32,830 bases of DNA. Source: Anaerobacillus alkalilacustris (GTDB lineage: Bacteria; Bacillota; Bacilli; Bacillales; Anaerobacillaceae). Below the pieces are notes generated by a model that was given only the letters and a program-made list of their open reading frames with translations, did no database searches and was not told where the DNA came from. Where the stretch lies: positions 785,842-818,671 of the forward strand of contig NZ_MLQR01000001.1 of assembly GCF_001866005.1 (NCBI RefSeq), written 5' to 3'. Position numbers and translations under genes: made by a program. Of this stretch, positions 8,752-16,622 are shown piece by piece. Position 1 is the first letter of the stretch; every line of letters starts with the position of its first letter.

Positions 8752-9984
8752 ATGAATTTAACAAAAAAGATTATCATTTCTCTTATTTTAGGTCTTATTG
8801 TTGGGTTAGGTTTTAATTTATTTGCACCTAATTCGTTTGAGGTGGTTGATGCATATTTACTCACCCCACTAGGAACTATATTCTTAAAGTCTATTATGAT
8901 GTTAGTAGTTCCACTTGTCTTATTTTCAATTATTTTAGGAACAGCCGGAATTAGTGATCCTAAAAAATTAGGTAGAATTGGCGGAAAAACAATTGCCTTC
9001 TATTTAATTACTACAGCTATCGCTCTAATAATTGGCCTTTCTATGGCTTACATTATTCAACCAGGTGCTGGTGGCGTTTTCGAGACAACTACGGCAGATT
9101 TCGAAGCTAGACAGGCTCCACCAGTGGTTGAAACGTTACTTAATATTATTCCTACAAACCCAATTGATGCAATGGCTAAAGGTACAATGCTTCAAATTAT
9201 TGCTTTTGCTGTATTAATAGGATTTGCTCTAGCAAGGCTAGGTGAAAAAACAAAAGGTTTATTAAATTTAGTAGCACAAGGTAATGAAGTGATGATGTAC
9301 CTTGTCAATCTAGTTATGTTATTAGCTCCATATGGCGCTTTTGCTCTAATTGCTTCTGCAATTGGCAAGTTGGGTTTAAACGCATTACAAGCTATGATTT
9401 TATATATGATTGCTGTTCTCGGAGCACTGATTATTCATGCATTGGTTACGTACGGTTCAGCGGTTGCATTTTTAGCAAAGCGTAATCCAATCGAGTTTTT
9501 CAAAAAGTTTTCACCGGCAATGATCGTTGCATTTAGTACATCTAGTAGTAGTGCTACCCTACCTGTTTCCATGCGTACTGCTCAAGAAAATTTAAACGTT
9601 TCTAAATCAGTAAGTAGTTTTGTACAGCCTTTAGGCGCTACTATTAATATGGATGGTACAGCTATTATGCAAGCAGTTGCTACGGTGTTTATCGCTCAGG
9701 TTTATTTAATCGACCTAACTTTTGGTGATTTATTAACAGTAATTTTAACGGCAACTTTAGCTAGTATCGGTACTGCTGGAGTTCCTGGTGTTGGATTAAT
9801 TATGCTTACAATGGTACTAACTTCTGTAGGATTACCTGTAGAGGGAGTTGCGTTAGTTCTAGCTGTTGATCGTATTTTAGATATGACACGTACAGCTGTC
9901 AACATTACTGGAGATGCTGCTTGTGCAGTAGTTGTTTCAAGTGGTGAAGATCAAAATAATTTAAAACAACAAAAGACTGCTTAA
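8752..9984 (+). CDS. Dicarboxylate/amino acid:cation symporter (GltP/GltT type)
   Basis: The 410-residue transporter of the DAACS family imports glutamate/aspartate or C4-dicarboxylates with protons or sodium across the cell membrane. Family motifs are all present: the serine-rich hairpin STSSSSATLP (about 263-272), NMDGTA in TM7 (about 297-302), AGVPG, and DRILDMTRTAVNITGD in TM8. The Arg of MTRT is the residue usually linked with acidic amino-acid substrates. AGGAGG precedes the ATG. The gene has its own promoter and terminator. Exact substrate and coupling ion cannot be told. Confidence 0.92.
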   Translation: MNLTKKIIISLILGLIVGLGFNLFAPNSFEVVDAYLLTPLGTIFLKSIMMLVVPLVLFSIILGTAGISDPKKLGRIGGKTIAFYLITTAIALIIGLSMAYIIQPGAGGVFETTTADFEARQAPPVVETLLNIIPTNPIDAMAKGTMLQIIAFAVLIGFALARLGEKTKGLLNLVAQGNEVMMYLVNLVMLLAPYGAFALIASAIGKLGLNALQAMILYMIAVLGALIIHALVTYGSAVAFLAKRNPIEFFKKFSPAMIVAFSTSSSSATLPVSMRTAQENLNVSKSVSSFVQPLGATINMDGTAIMQAVATVFIAQVYLIDLTFGDLLTVILTATLASIGTAGVPGVGLIMLTMVLTSVGLPVEGVALVLAVDRILDMTRTAVNITGDAACAVVVSSGEDQNNLKQQKTA

Positions 9985-9998
9985 ATTATTACTTAAGA

Positions 9999-10028
9999 AT
10001 GCTAGGATACTAACTCCTAGCATTTTTT
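9999..10028 (+). terminator. Intrinsic terminator of the symporter gene
   Basis: A perfect 9-bp stem ATGCTAGGA/TCCTAGCAT has a 7-base loop and is followed by six T. It starts 15 bp after the stop codon. Confidence 0.92.
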
Positions 10029-10116
10029 GTATGCTTTATGTTAATAGTTTGTTTATCATTGGTCAATTTGAAAAAATAATTTCATTTAACAAAACAAATA
10101 ATTTGGAGTTAAGTAC

Positions 10117-10424
10117 ATGTCTGTTGATGTTTATATTAATTGTGATGGAAATTGCCTTGAAGCAGCACAATTTTATGCAGAGGTATTTCAAACTGAACAA
10201 CCACAAATAATGACTTTTGGAGAAGCTCCTCCAAACCCTTTGCTTCCTCAATCAGAGGAAGCAAAGGAATTAGTTATGCATACTCGCCTAAATATCAGTG
10301 GAAGTAATGTAAGGTTTCAGATGTTTCACCTGAGATTTCCAATCCCTGTTTTGTTGAAAGTCTTTAACTACTTTTCACAGAAATACATCATCCAAAATCC
10401 GACATCAGGGGATTTACAAGAAAA
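10117..10424 (+). pseudogene. Truncated VOC/PhnB-like protein
   Basis: The first ~67 codons match the PhnB/glyoxalase-like VOC family (SVDVYINCDGNCLEAAQFYA, PQIMTFGEAPPNP, LVMHTRLNISGSNV). Normal relatives have about 140 residues. After SGSNV the frame shifts: the +2 frame reads KVSDVSPEIS, as relatives do (SDV..G), while the open frame gives unrelated residues. The C-terminal half is missing, and the ORF ends at 10431 inside a repeat remnant (10421-10465). GGAG lies 8 bases ahead of the ATG. It is most likely a decaying gene. Confidence 0.75.
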
Positions 10425-10465
10425 GCGCTAGACAGTTTCCAAGTTAGAAATTTATAAATTCTGAT
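10421..10465. repeat. Deleted copy of the GCGC interspersed repeat
   Basis: GAAAAGCGC, the left end of the 6181-6440 element, is joined directly to GCGCTAGACAG and the 41-bp right flank (10425-10465, one mismatch to 6399-6439). It looks like the full element minus everything between its terminal GCGC boxes. It lies at the broken end of the VOC pseudogene. Confidence 0.75.
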
Positions 10466-10521
10466 ACTATAAAATAGACAAAGCCCTTTCCCTGACACCC
10501 ACTTCTCCTTATTACCAAATT

Positions 10522-10550
10522 TTGTGAAACTAATATTTTTATAGTATAAT
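10522..10550 (+). promoter_or_regulatory. Predicted SigA promoter of the DinB-family gene
   Basis: -35 TTGTGA (10522-10527), a 17-bp spacer and a perfect -10 TATAAT (10545-10550) lie 53 bp ahead of the start codon. Confidence 0.75.
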
Positions 10551-10603
10551 ACAGATACAGTTATAAGACTGAATAAATACATTAAGATCGAGAGGAAAAA
10601 ATT

Positions 10604-11059
10604 ATGGCAAGAATTTATGAATTTATCCCAGGTTGGGTAAGTCATCGTAAGGCAGTAATCGAATTACTAAATACAGTTCAAGATGAACAACTTCATTACA
10701 AACCATGGAAAGGTGCCATGAGCTTTGCTGAACTAGTCTTACATATTACTGGTTCAATGAATATGTTTGTCGAAACTGTAAAGAATGGTGAATTGGTACA
10801 ACAAACAGAAAAGAAATCGTTTAAAACTGTCGGTGATTTAAAAGCTATCGTGATAGAAGAAACAAAGCAAACAAGAATTGAACTAGAATTACTAACAGAT
10901 AAACAATTAAATAAAATCATTGATTTTTATGGAACGAAAATGACTGGGACAGCGTTACTTACTACTGCCAAAGACCATGAAATTCATCATAAAGGTCAAT
11001 TATTAACATACGCTCGTTTAATGGGAATAAATTCTCTCCCCTTTTTTGTTATTCGCTAA
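10604..11059 (+). CDS. DinB/YfiT-type putative metal-dependent protein
   Basis: The 151-residue four-helix protein belongs to the DinB family. The metal-binding histidine triad is visible: His47 (LHITGS) and His125/His129 (DHEIHHKGQL). Family members bind divalent metals. Some act as thiol-dependent S-transferases, but most have no known role, and DNA-damage induction is shown for only a few. GAGAGG is spaced correctly from the ATG. The gene has its own promoter and is monocistronic. Confidence 0.85.
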   Translation: MARIYEFIPGWVSHRKAVIELLNTVQDEQLHYKPWKGAMSFAELVLHITGSMNMFVETVKNGELVQQTEKKSFKTVGDLKAIVIEETKQTRIELELLTDKQLNKIIDFYGTKMTGTALLTTAKDHEIHHKGQLLTYARLMGINSLPFFVIR

Positions 11060-11072
11060 AGACTGATCCACA

Positions 11073-11103
11073 AAGGCGCTTACTGAATTCCAGGAAGCGC
11101 CTT
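11073..11103 (+). terminator. Hairpin after the DinB-family gene
   Basis: A perfect 9-bp stem AAGGCGCTT/AAGCGCCTT lies 14 bp after the stop. Only AAAATTA follows on the plus strand, so the T-run is poor. It sits between convergent genes and may be a weak terminator. Confidence 0.5.
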
Positions 11104-11181
11104 AAAATTAATAAATATTTAATTTTAAGGTTTTAGTTGTTATCAACTCCTGATACCGTAAATAATACGTACTTTGTTACT

Positions 11182-12648
11182 TTATACATCTAACCAATTT
11201 GTAAAAACATTGTTGACCTTTCTAAAGCGTTGCCTGCCTTTGTTAATTAAATTTGATTTCGCTTCGTTAAATCTCCCATCAATCATTAGTTTAGTGTTTA
11301 TTTTAGTAATTTCACAAAATTCATTCCATGCATACTTAAATTGTTCTAAAAATTCCTTATCCGATTGAGTCATTTTCATACCATTAATATTGTTTAAAGT
11401 ATCAACTATTTTCTTCTCTTCTGTTTCCTTTTTTTTACACAAAGAAGTGATGGCACCTTGATCTGTTGAACTCACCATTTTAACCATAATTCCTCGAACC
11501 TTAAGTGTTAGTTCATAAAGATACTCAATTTCATTTATTAATGTGTGTGAAGTTTTTGGTAGTTTAAACTGAGATACTACGGCGGCCAAAGTATTCATAT
11601 GTTGAGCTGTTTCTTGTATCGTTTCATTCGTCCTTTCGATGTTCACTTGCTGATCTGTAGATGAAGCCAAAACTTCTTGGCTACCTGCTGAAAGTTCTTC
11701 TATGATGGATGACGATTGATCCAGAGAATTAGAAATTACTTTTGTACTATTTAGCATATACTTACCTTCTTGATCAATATTATCAATCTCATTTTTTATA
11801 GACTTAATTTCAAATTGAATTTGATTTAAAGATAAGCTAGATGTCCCTATACTCTCAACAGCTTGATTTACCAAACTTTGTACAAGAATCGTTCTTTCTG
11901 ATGAATTTGTAATTTTATCTACAACTTTTGACACAAGTACCTCAATATGCTCAGTCGATTCTTTTGATTGTGATGCCAACTTACCTATTTCTTCAGCTAC
12001 TATCGCAAACCCTTTACCGTGTGTTCCTGCCCTAGCCGCTTCAATGTTGGCATTCAGTGCAAGTAAACGAGTTCGATCAGCTATATCACGAATTATGTGA
12101 ATGATTTTAGATATCTCTTTCGATGCCTGAAGTAACTGATAAGTCGTTTCTTCATTTTTTTTACTCTCCTCGTTTAGATTATTCATAATTTCAACAGAAT
12201 GACCGACATTTTCTAGTCCTACTCGAACACTTTTTTCTACATTTTCGCTCGATTTTACAATATGATTATTTTTTTCCACTAAGATTTTTGCAATATGGTT
12301 AATATTGTACATTTCTTCTGCTATTTTTACTGTTTCACCAGCAGATTGTTGAATACCCTCTGATAGCTCATGAATTGTCTTTGTAATTATTTTTACATCT
12401 TGTGCGATCATTTCAGCTGATTCCGAGAGTTGATTTACATTTTTATGTACTTGAACCGTTGATTTATTTACAAAGTGGATAATATTTTTAATACTAGCAA
12501 TAGTTTTTCTTAAAATACCTCGAGTCGAACTTGTATCACTTGCAGGAGCAAGAAGGGACAATTCAACACTTAAGTCTCCTTCTGAAACATCTCTTAATAT
12601 CTGATTTATTTTATCTTTTTTTTCTCTTGAGAATAACACTTTTACCAT
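11182..12648 (-). CDS. Soluble methyl-accepting chemotaxis-like protein with a C-terminal helical domain
   Basis: The 488-residue protein has no membrane segment. Residues 13-60 look HAMP-like ([11 protein letters not shown]). Residues about 65-360 form a long coiled-coil signalling domain whose tip (188-228) keeps [33 protein letters not shown], the CheA/CheW-contact region. Residues 365-488 form an extra helical region ([15 protein letters not shown] ... [20 protein letters not shown]). It resembles one half of a four-helix-bundle chemoreceptor sensor, usually found at the N-terminus between two membrane helices. AAGGA lies 9 bases ahead of the ATG. It is monocistronic; no che genes adjoin. 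It may be a cytosolic chemoreceptor of the YfmS type. Ligand unknown. Confidence 0.85.
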   Translation of the reverse strand: MVKVLFSREKKDKINQILRDVSEGDLSVELSLLAPASDTSSTRGILRKTIASIKNIIHFVNKSTVQVHKNVNQLSESAEMIAQDVKIITKTIHELSEGIQQSAGETVKIAEEMYNINHIAKILVEKNNHIVKSSENVEKSVRVGLENVGHSVEIMNNLNEESKKNEETTYQLLQASKEISKIIHIIRDIADRTRLLALNANIEAARAGTHGKGFAIVAEEIGKLASQSKESTEHIEVLVSKVVDKITNSSERTILVQSLVNQAVESIGTSSLSLNQIQFEIKSIKNEIDNIDQEGKYMLNSTKVISNSLDQSSSIIEELSAGSQEVLASSTDQQVNIERTNETIQETAQHMNTLAAVVSQFKLPKTSHTLINEIEYLYELTLKVRGIMVKMVSSTDQGAITSLCKKKETEEKKIVDTLNNINGMKMTQSDKEFLEQFKYAWNEFCEITKINTKLMIDGRFNEAKSNLINKGRQRFRKVNNVFTNWLDV

Positions 12649-12926
12649 TACTCCACGTCCTTATATATAGAAATAGTCTTATAGTTTTTACATTTTTATA
12701 CTTTTTCAACTATTAACTTTACATAATACGCTACTTTATATCAAACACTGTGATAGATTATTTTCCAAACGAATTGAAAGGTTTGAATTTTCTTACAAAA
12801 TACCGAACACTCACAAGTGTCATGGTTTATAATTATTCACAACATAGTCATTCTTTCCGATTTTGAAACTAACCCTCCCATAAACACGTATTTAAAGTAT
12901 AGTACATTTACTCAAAGGAGAATGAT

Positions 12927-13442
12927 ATGTCTAACTCACCCATTTACTTTACTGATAACTTTTTTTCTGTAGGTTTAACAACTATTTATAATGAAAACGA
13001 GGAACAAATAGGCTCCCTAGATTTGAAGAGTATTTTAACTTCAAGTGTTGATATCCTAGATAAAGGAGGAAAGCTCGTAATAAAAGGATATTTCCCTTTC
13101 TTCTCACGACGCTGGAGAATAACGGATGCAAATGATAAAGAAATCGGTACTCTAAAACAACGTTTTTCTTTCCTTTCAAAGAAATATGAATATGAAACTC
13201 AAGGCCGAGCGGTTTATCAAGTTGAATCAGAAATATTTTCAAAAGAATATAAAATTATAAACGAACACGGAACCCTTGTTGCTGACTTCAAAAGAATTAG
13301 TGGTTTTTTTGCTTCTCCTGCTTTTAGGCTCACCAACCAATCCGATAAATTAAAAAATGAAGAGTTAATTGCGGTTGTTATGGGCGTTAGTATGATTACG
13401 AAACGTAACAATGCATCATCTAATTCTGCAAATAGTCATTAA
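12927..13442 (+). CDS. YxjI/LURP-one-related (tubby-like) protein
   Basis: The 171-residue beta-rich protein has the pattern of the LOR/YxjI family: FFSVGLTTIYNENEEQIGSL near the start, then GYFPFFSRRWRITDANDKEIG and KKYEYETQGR, ending in EELIAVVMGVSMI. These proteins share the tubby C-terminal fold, and plant relatives take part in defence. The role in Bacillus is unknown. AAAGGAG sits 6 bases before the ATG. The gene stands alone between convergent and same-strand neighbours. Confidence 0.8.
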   Translation: MSNSPIYFTDNFFSVGLTTIYNENEEQIGSLDLKSILTSSVDILDKGGKLVIKGYFPFFSRRWRITDANDKEIGTLKQRFSFLSKKYEYETQGRAVYQVESEIFSKEYKIINEHGTLVADFKRISGFFASPAFRLTNQSDKLKNEELIAVVMGVSMITKRNNASSNSANSH

Positions 13443-13466
13443 CTATAGGTCATACTATAGTTAATG
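13437..13466 (+). terminator. Inverted repeat over the yxjI-like stop codon
   Basis: A perfect 12-bp stem CATTAACTATAG/CTATAGTTAATG with a 6-base loop overlaps the last codons. No T-run follows (TTGCCTTC), so termination is uncertain. It could instead protect the 3' end. Confidence 0.5.
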
Positions 13467-13530
13467 TTGCCTTCTCATAAACTCTGGAGATAAATTTTTT
13501 ATAATAATCTACCAGTTTAGTCCGTTTGAA

Positions 13531-13559
13531 TTGACTAGGTCCGATGATTGCAATACAAT
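13531..13559 (+). promoter_or_regulatory. Predicted SigA promoter of the adenine deaminase leader
   Basis: -35 TTGACT (13531-13536), a spacer of exactly 17 bp and -10 TACAAT (13554-13559). The predicted start near 13566 gives a leader of almost 300 nt before adeC with a terminator inside. Confidence 0.65.
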
Positions 13560-13565
13560 TAAAAA

Positions 13566-13710
13566 ACAAAATGTATATCATATTTTATTTTTCGACTCTA
13601 GTCTAAAATTCTCTAAACAAACGAAATAGTTTGACTAAGGGATTCATTGCGATTAAGCTCAATGTATATTCCTCTCAGCCAAACTCTAGCTTATGTCTGG
13701 AGTTTTTTTT
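13566..13710 (+). promoter_or_regulatory. Structured leader or small RNA with terminator upstream of adeC
   Basis: Between the promoter and the adeC start lies an intrinsic terminator (13681-13710): AAACTCTAG paired with CTGGAGTTT, then eight T. The 7-mer ACTCTAG of its left arm occurs also near 13595 and could pair with the same right arm, a layout expected of an attenuator. A second hairpin uses CATTG/CAATG (about 13646-13666). It does not match the purine aptamer consensus. It may equally be a free-standing RNA of about 140 nt or the distal terminator of the yxjI-like gene. Confidence 0.5.
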
Positions 13711-13860
13711 CATATCTTATATTAGTGAGTGAATTTCATTATTACCAAAACCTAGCTGCATAAATCTATATCTAGTTACTACGAACGATTCAACGCAAAT
13801 AGCTATAGTACCATAGTGGCTAGACTAATGAATGAAATTCATTAAAAGGAGGAATTTTTC

Positions 13861-15597
13861 GTGAAACCAACAAAAGAACAATTAAAAAAGCGGATTGCTG
13901 TTGCTAGCCATAAGGAACTAGCTGATCTTGTTATTAAAAACGGAAAGATAATTGATGTTTTTAATTTAGATGCATTTATTAGTGATATAGCAATTGTCGA
14001 TGGGGTAATCGCCGGTATCGGAAAATATAACGGACATAAAGAAATCGATGCAAAAGGCCGTTATATAGCACCAGGTTTTATAGATGGGCATGTTCATATT
14101 GAATCTTCAATGGTGACGCCATCGGAGTTTTCAAAGGTTGTACTACCACATGGGATTACATCCGTTATTACTGATCCGCATGAAATTGCGAACGTACTAG
14201 GTTCAGATGGGATCTCATTTATGCTTGACAATTCAGAAGACCTAAAGCTAGATGTTAATGTAATGTTACCTTCTTGTGTACCAGCAACACCATTTGAAAA
14301 TGCTGGAGCTAAGTTAATGGCTAAAGACTTAGAACCATTTTTTTCTCATCAAAGAGTGTTAGGGCTTGCTGAAGTTATGGATTATCCAGCTGTTATGAAC
14401 AACGATGATCATATGCTCGATAAATTAATTACAACCTCTCAATATACTGATAAAATTGATGGTCATGCCGCTGGACTAAATACAGATGGAATAAATGTCT
14501 ATTGCGCTGCGGGAATTCGAACTGATCATGAGTGCGTTACTAAAGAAGAAGCTAAAGAACGCCTAAGACGAGGAATGTATGTATTAATTCGACAAGGATC
14601 TGCAGCAAAAAATCTACCGGAATTAATAAAAGTCGTTAACGAACGTAATTCTAGGCGTTGTTTATTCTGTACTGATGATAAGCATTTAGATGAGTTAATT
14701 TCTGAAGGAAGTATTGATCATAATATTCGTTTAGCAATAAATCTTGGTTTAGATCCTTTAATCGCCATCCAAATGGGATCATTAAACGTTGCTGAATGTT
14801 TTGGATTAACAACAAAAGGTGCGATTGCACCAGGATTTGACGCTGATTTGATAATACTCGAGGATTTAGAAGCGCTAAAAATTGAAAAAGTATATAAATC
14901 GGGGCAGTTAGTAGCTGAAAATGGTCAGGTCGTACACGACACAACTAACGCGCAAGGTCCTAGCAAAACACTAACTAATTCAGTTAACCTCCCTGATATG
15001 ACAATACAAGATTTGCAAATCCCTATTAAAAATAATCAAAAAGCAAACGTCATAGGTATTATCCCTAATCAAATTATAACAAAGAAGCTCATTGAAGAGG
15101 TAGATACAATGGATGGAAATTTTGTTCCTTCCATTGAAAAAGATCTACTAAAACTAGTAGTTATCGAACGTCATAAGAAAACTGGAAATATCGGATTAGG
15201 AATAGTCAAAGGATTAAAATTAATAAAAGGGGCCATCGCCTCAACTGTTGCCCATGATTCCCACAACCTTGTTGCCACTGGTACGAATGATCGTGATATT
15301 TTAGTTGCTATCAATGCTATTCAAAAGATGAATGGTGGTTTGGTCATTGTAGAAAACGAAAAAGTAGTTAGCTCTATATCATTACCAATAGCGGGACTCA
15401 TCTCTACAAAAGATTATATAACAGTTAATCAAGAGTTACATGAATTGCACGACGCCTTAAATAAGGTACGGTCATCCGATGAATTTAATTTATTCTTAAC
15501 CCTTTCTTTCCTTTGCTTACCCGTTATTCCTGAATTAAAGTTGACAGACTTAGGCTTGTTCGATGTAAATACCTTTGAACATATTGATGTATCATAA
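13861..15597 (+). CDS. adeC: Adenine deaminase
   Basis: The 578-residue amidohydrolase converts adenine to hypoxanthine and ammonia for purine salvage in the cytosol. Motifs of the AdeC family are in order: metal site PGFIDGHVHIESSMV (His77, His79), HGITSVITDPHEIANV, DGHAAGLNTDGI, RTDHECVTKEEA, CTDDKHLDELISEG, and the family-specific C-terminal block TVAHDSHNLVATGTND. Length is normal. The start is GTG, set by AAGGAGG 8 bases upstream. It follows a long leader with a terminator, so expression is probably controlled by attenuation. It has its own downstream terminator. Confidence 0.95.
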   Translation: MKPTKEQLKKRIAVASHKELADLVIKNGKIIDVFNLDAFISDIAIVDGVIAGIGKYNGHKEIDAKGRYIAPGFIDGHVHIESSMVTPSEFSKVVLPHGITSVITDPHEIANVLGSDGISFMLDNSEDLKLDVNVMLPSCVPATPFENAGAKLMAKDLEPFFSHQRVLGLAEVMDYPAVMNNDDHMLDKLITTSQYTDKIDGHAAGLNTDGINVYCAAGIRTDHECVTKEEAKERLRRGMYVLIRQGSAAKNLPELIKVVNERNSRRCLFCTDDKHLDELISEGSIDHNIRLAINLGLDPLIAIQMGSLNVAECFGLTTKGAIAPGFDADLIILEDLEALKIEKVYKSGQLVAENGQVVHDTTNAQGPSKTLTNSVNLPDMTIQDLQIPIKNNQKANVIGIIPNQIITKKLIEEVDTMDGNFVPSIEKDLLKLVVIERHKKTGNIGLGIVKGLKLIKGAIASTVAHDSHNLVATGTNDRDILVAINAIQKMNGGLVIVENEKVVSSISLPIAGLISTKDYITVNQELHELHDALNKVRSSDEFNLFLTLSFLCLPVIPELKLTDLGLFDVNTFEHIDVS

Positions 15598-15613
15598 ATC
15601 GAACGGTTTTTAC

Positions 15614-15646
15614 GATCCCCCTTAACCATATAGGGGGATCATTTTA
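15614..15646 (+). terminator. Intrinsic terminator of adeC
   Basis: The stem GATCCCCCT/AGGGGGATC has a 9-base loop and is followed by ATTTTATCTTT, 16 bp after the stop codon. Confidence 0.88.
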
Positions 15647-15795
15647 TCTTTATTAGAAATATCGCTAATGCTTACCAAATATAGGTCCGCTTAGTGTCAA
15701 GTGTTTTAGGAACACTATTCTATTACTCGAATTACAAAAATCAAATATACAAGCAAAGCAGCAAATTAATTAATCAATGAAATTAATTAACTATC

Positions 15796-16176
15796 TTAGT
15801 AGTATGGATAGACTGGATATGGATATGGATACGGATACGGGTACGGTGGATATACCGGTGGTAAAACATAAGGTAATAATGCTAATGCAGCCAAGCTAGC
15901 AAACGGAAATTCACGACGTCTAAATCTTCTAAATCTTCTTCTTGGCGATGGGCCATAAGGGTAATATTGTCGCTCATCAGATTGATTTTCATCCTCCCGA
16001 TCCATTACATCCTCACCAACTAAAACAGAAAAACGATCTGCACCTACATTTTCAATAATGCCATCAAATGTACTTCCATCGGTCATTGTCAATGTCACAT
16101 GATAGTACATATGCTTTTTACAATTATCTTGTAATGACTGTAAGTGGCTGTAATAATCCTGTCTTTCTAATGTCAT
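15796..16176 (-). CDS. Small Sm-like protein with a Pro-Tyr repeat tail
   Basis: The 126-residue protein is unrecognised by name. Residues about 24-56 (VTLTMTDGSTFDGIIENVGA) resemble an Sm/LSm-type beta barrel start. A basic stretch RRRFRRFRRR (about 78-87), a short hydrophobic segment (ASLAALALLPYVL) and a tail of Pro-Tyr repeats encoded by GGATAC/GGATAT hexamers follow. AAAGGAG precedes the ATG. Tyr/Pro-rich basic small proteins are common in spore coats, so a spore or envelope role is possible, but this is inference. Confidence 0.7.
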   Translation of the reverse strand: MTLERQDYYSHLQSLQDNCKKHMYYHVTLTMTDGSTFDGIIENVGADRFSVLVGEDVMDREDENQSDERQYYPYGPSPRRRFRRFRRREFPFASLAALALLPYVLPPVYPPYPYPYPYPYPVYPYY

Positions 16177-16259
16177 TTAATACCATCTCCTTTCGAAATA
16201 CATGATATTCAACTATAGGCAAAACGGTACATTTTTTTTATAAATAACAAAAAAACTTT

Positions 16260-16453
16260 ATAAAGCTGAACTTCAATCAGTGGGGGGCCTTCATCCTCCA
16301 CTTTGTTAGTACAACTTATACCACAGGCATAAGAATAACTAATCATCAGATTACACTGCTGAAAGTTATTCTATATTGGACCTTGAGCAGCAGTTTATCC
16401 CCAAAACTTCTCGATTTTCTTAAGGCTTACTTCCCCTTAAGAGTGGGATAAAA
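16260..16453. repeat. Intergenic hairpin repeat, copy A
   Basis: The copy begins with the 22-bp string 16260-16281, identical to 28856-28877. A hairpin follows (AGTGGGGG/CCTCCACT). It ends in CTTAAGAGTGGGATAA (about 16437-16452), shared with copies B and C. No ORF is present. It lies in the gene-free gap 16177-16545 between genes transcribed away from and toward it. Confidence 0.7.
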
Positions 16454-16545
16454 GAAGTTGTTGTTGTATTATCCAAATGACAAAAGTTCAAAGTTGATCG
16501 CTCAATTTATTATTCATTAAAAATATTTATATTTTTTAATATTAC

Positions 16546-16589
16546 AAAAAAACAGTCCTTCTAGCTTAAAAGCTTCGATGAACTGTTTT
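16546..16589 (-). terminator. Intrinsic terminator of the sensory operon
   Basis: On the minus strand AAAACAGT pairs with ACTGTTTT across a long partly paired stem containing AAGCTTTTAAGCT. It is followed by seven T. It is placed 34 bp after the stop of the binding-protein gene. Confidence 0.8.
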
Positions 16590-16622
16590 ATTACTAAATG
16601 TAGTTTCCATGCTACGGTTCGA

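Noticed and set aside
13566..13710. Purine riboswitch ahead of adeC
   Set aside because: The conserved purine aptamer core and loop sequences are absent; only a promoter, hairpins and a terminator are seen.
13780..13800. PurR-box-like ACGAACGATT upstream of adeC
   Set aside because: Only one imperfect half-site is present; PurR needs paired boxes, and none was found at a suitable distance.
14651..14944. Minus-strand 97-residue ORF inside adeC
   Set aside because: It is a shadow of the conserved adenine deaminase frame, with no ribosome site and no recognisable domain.
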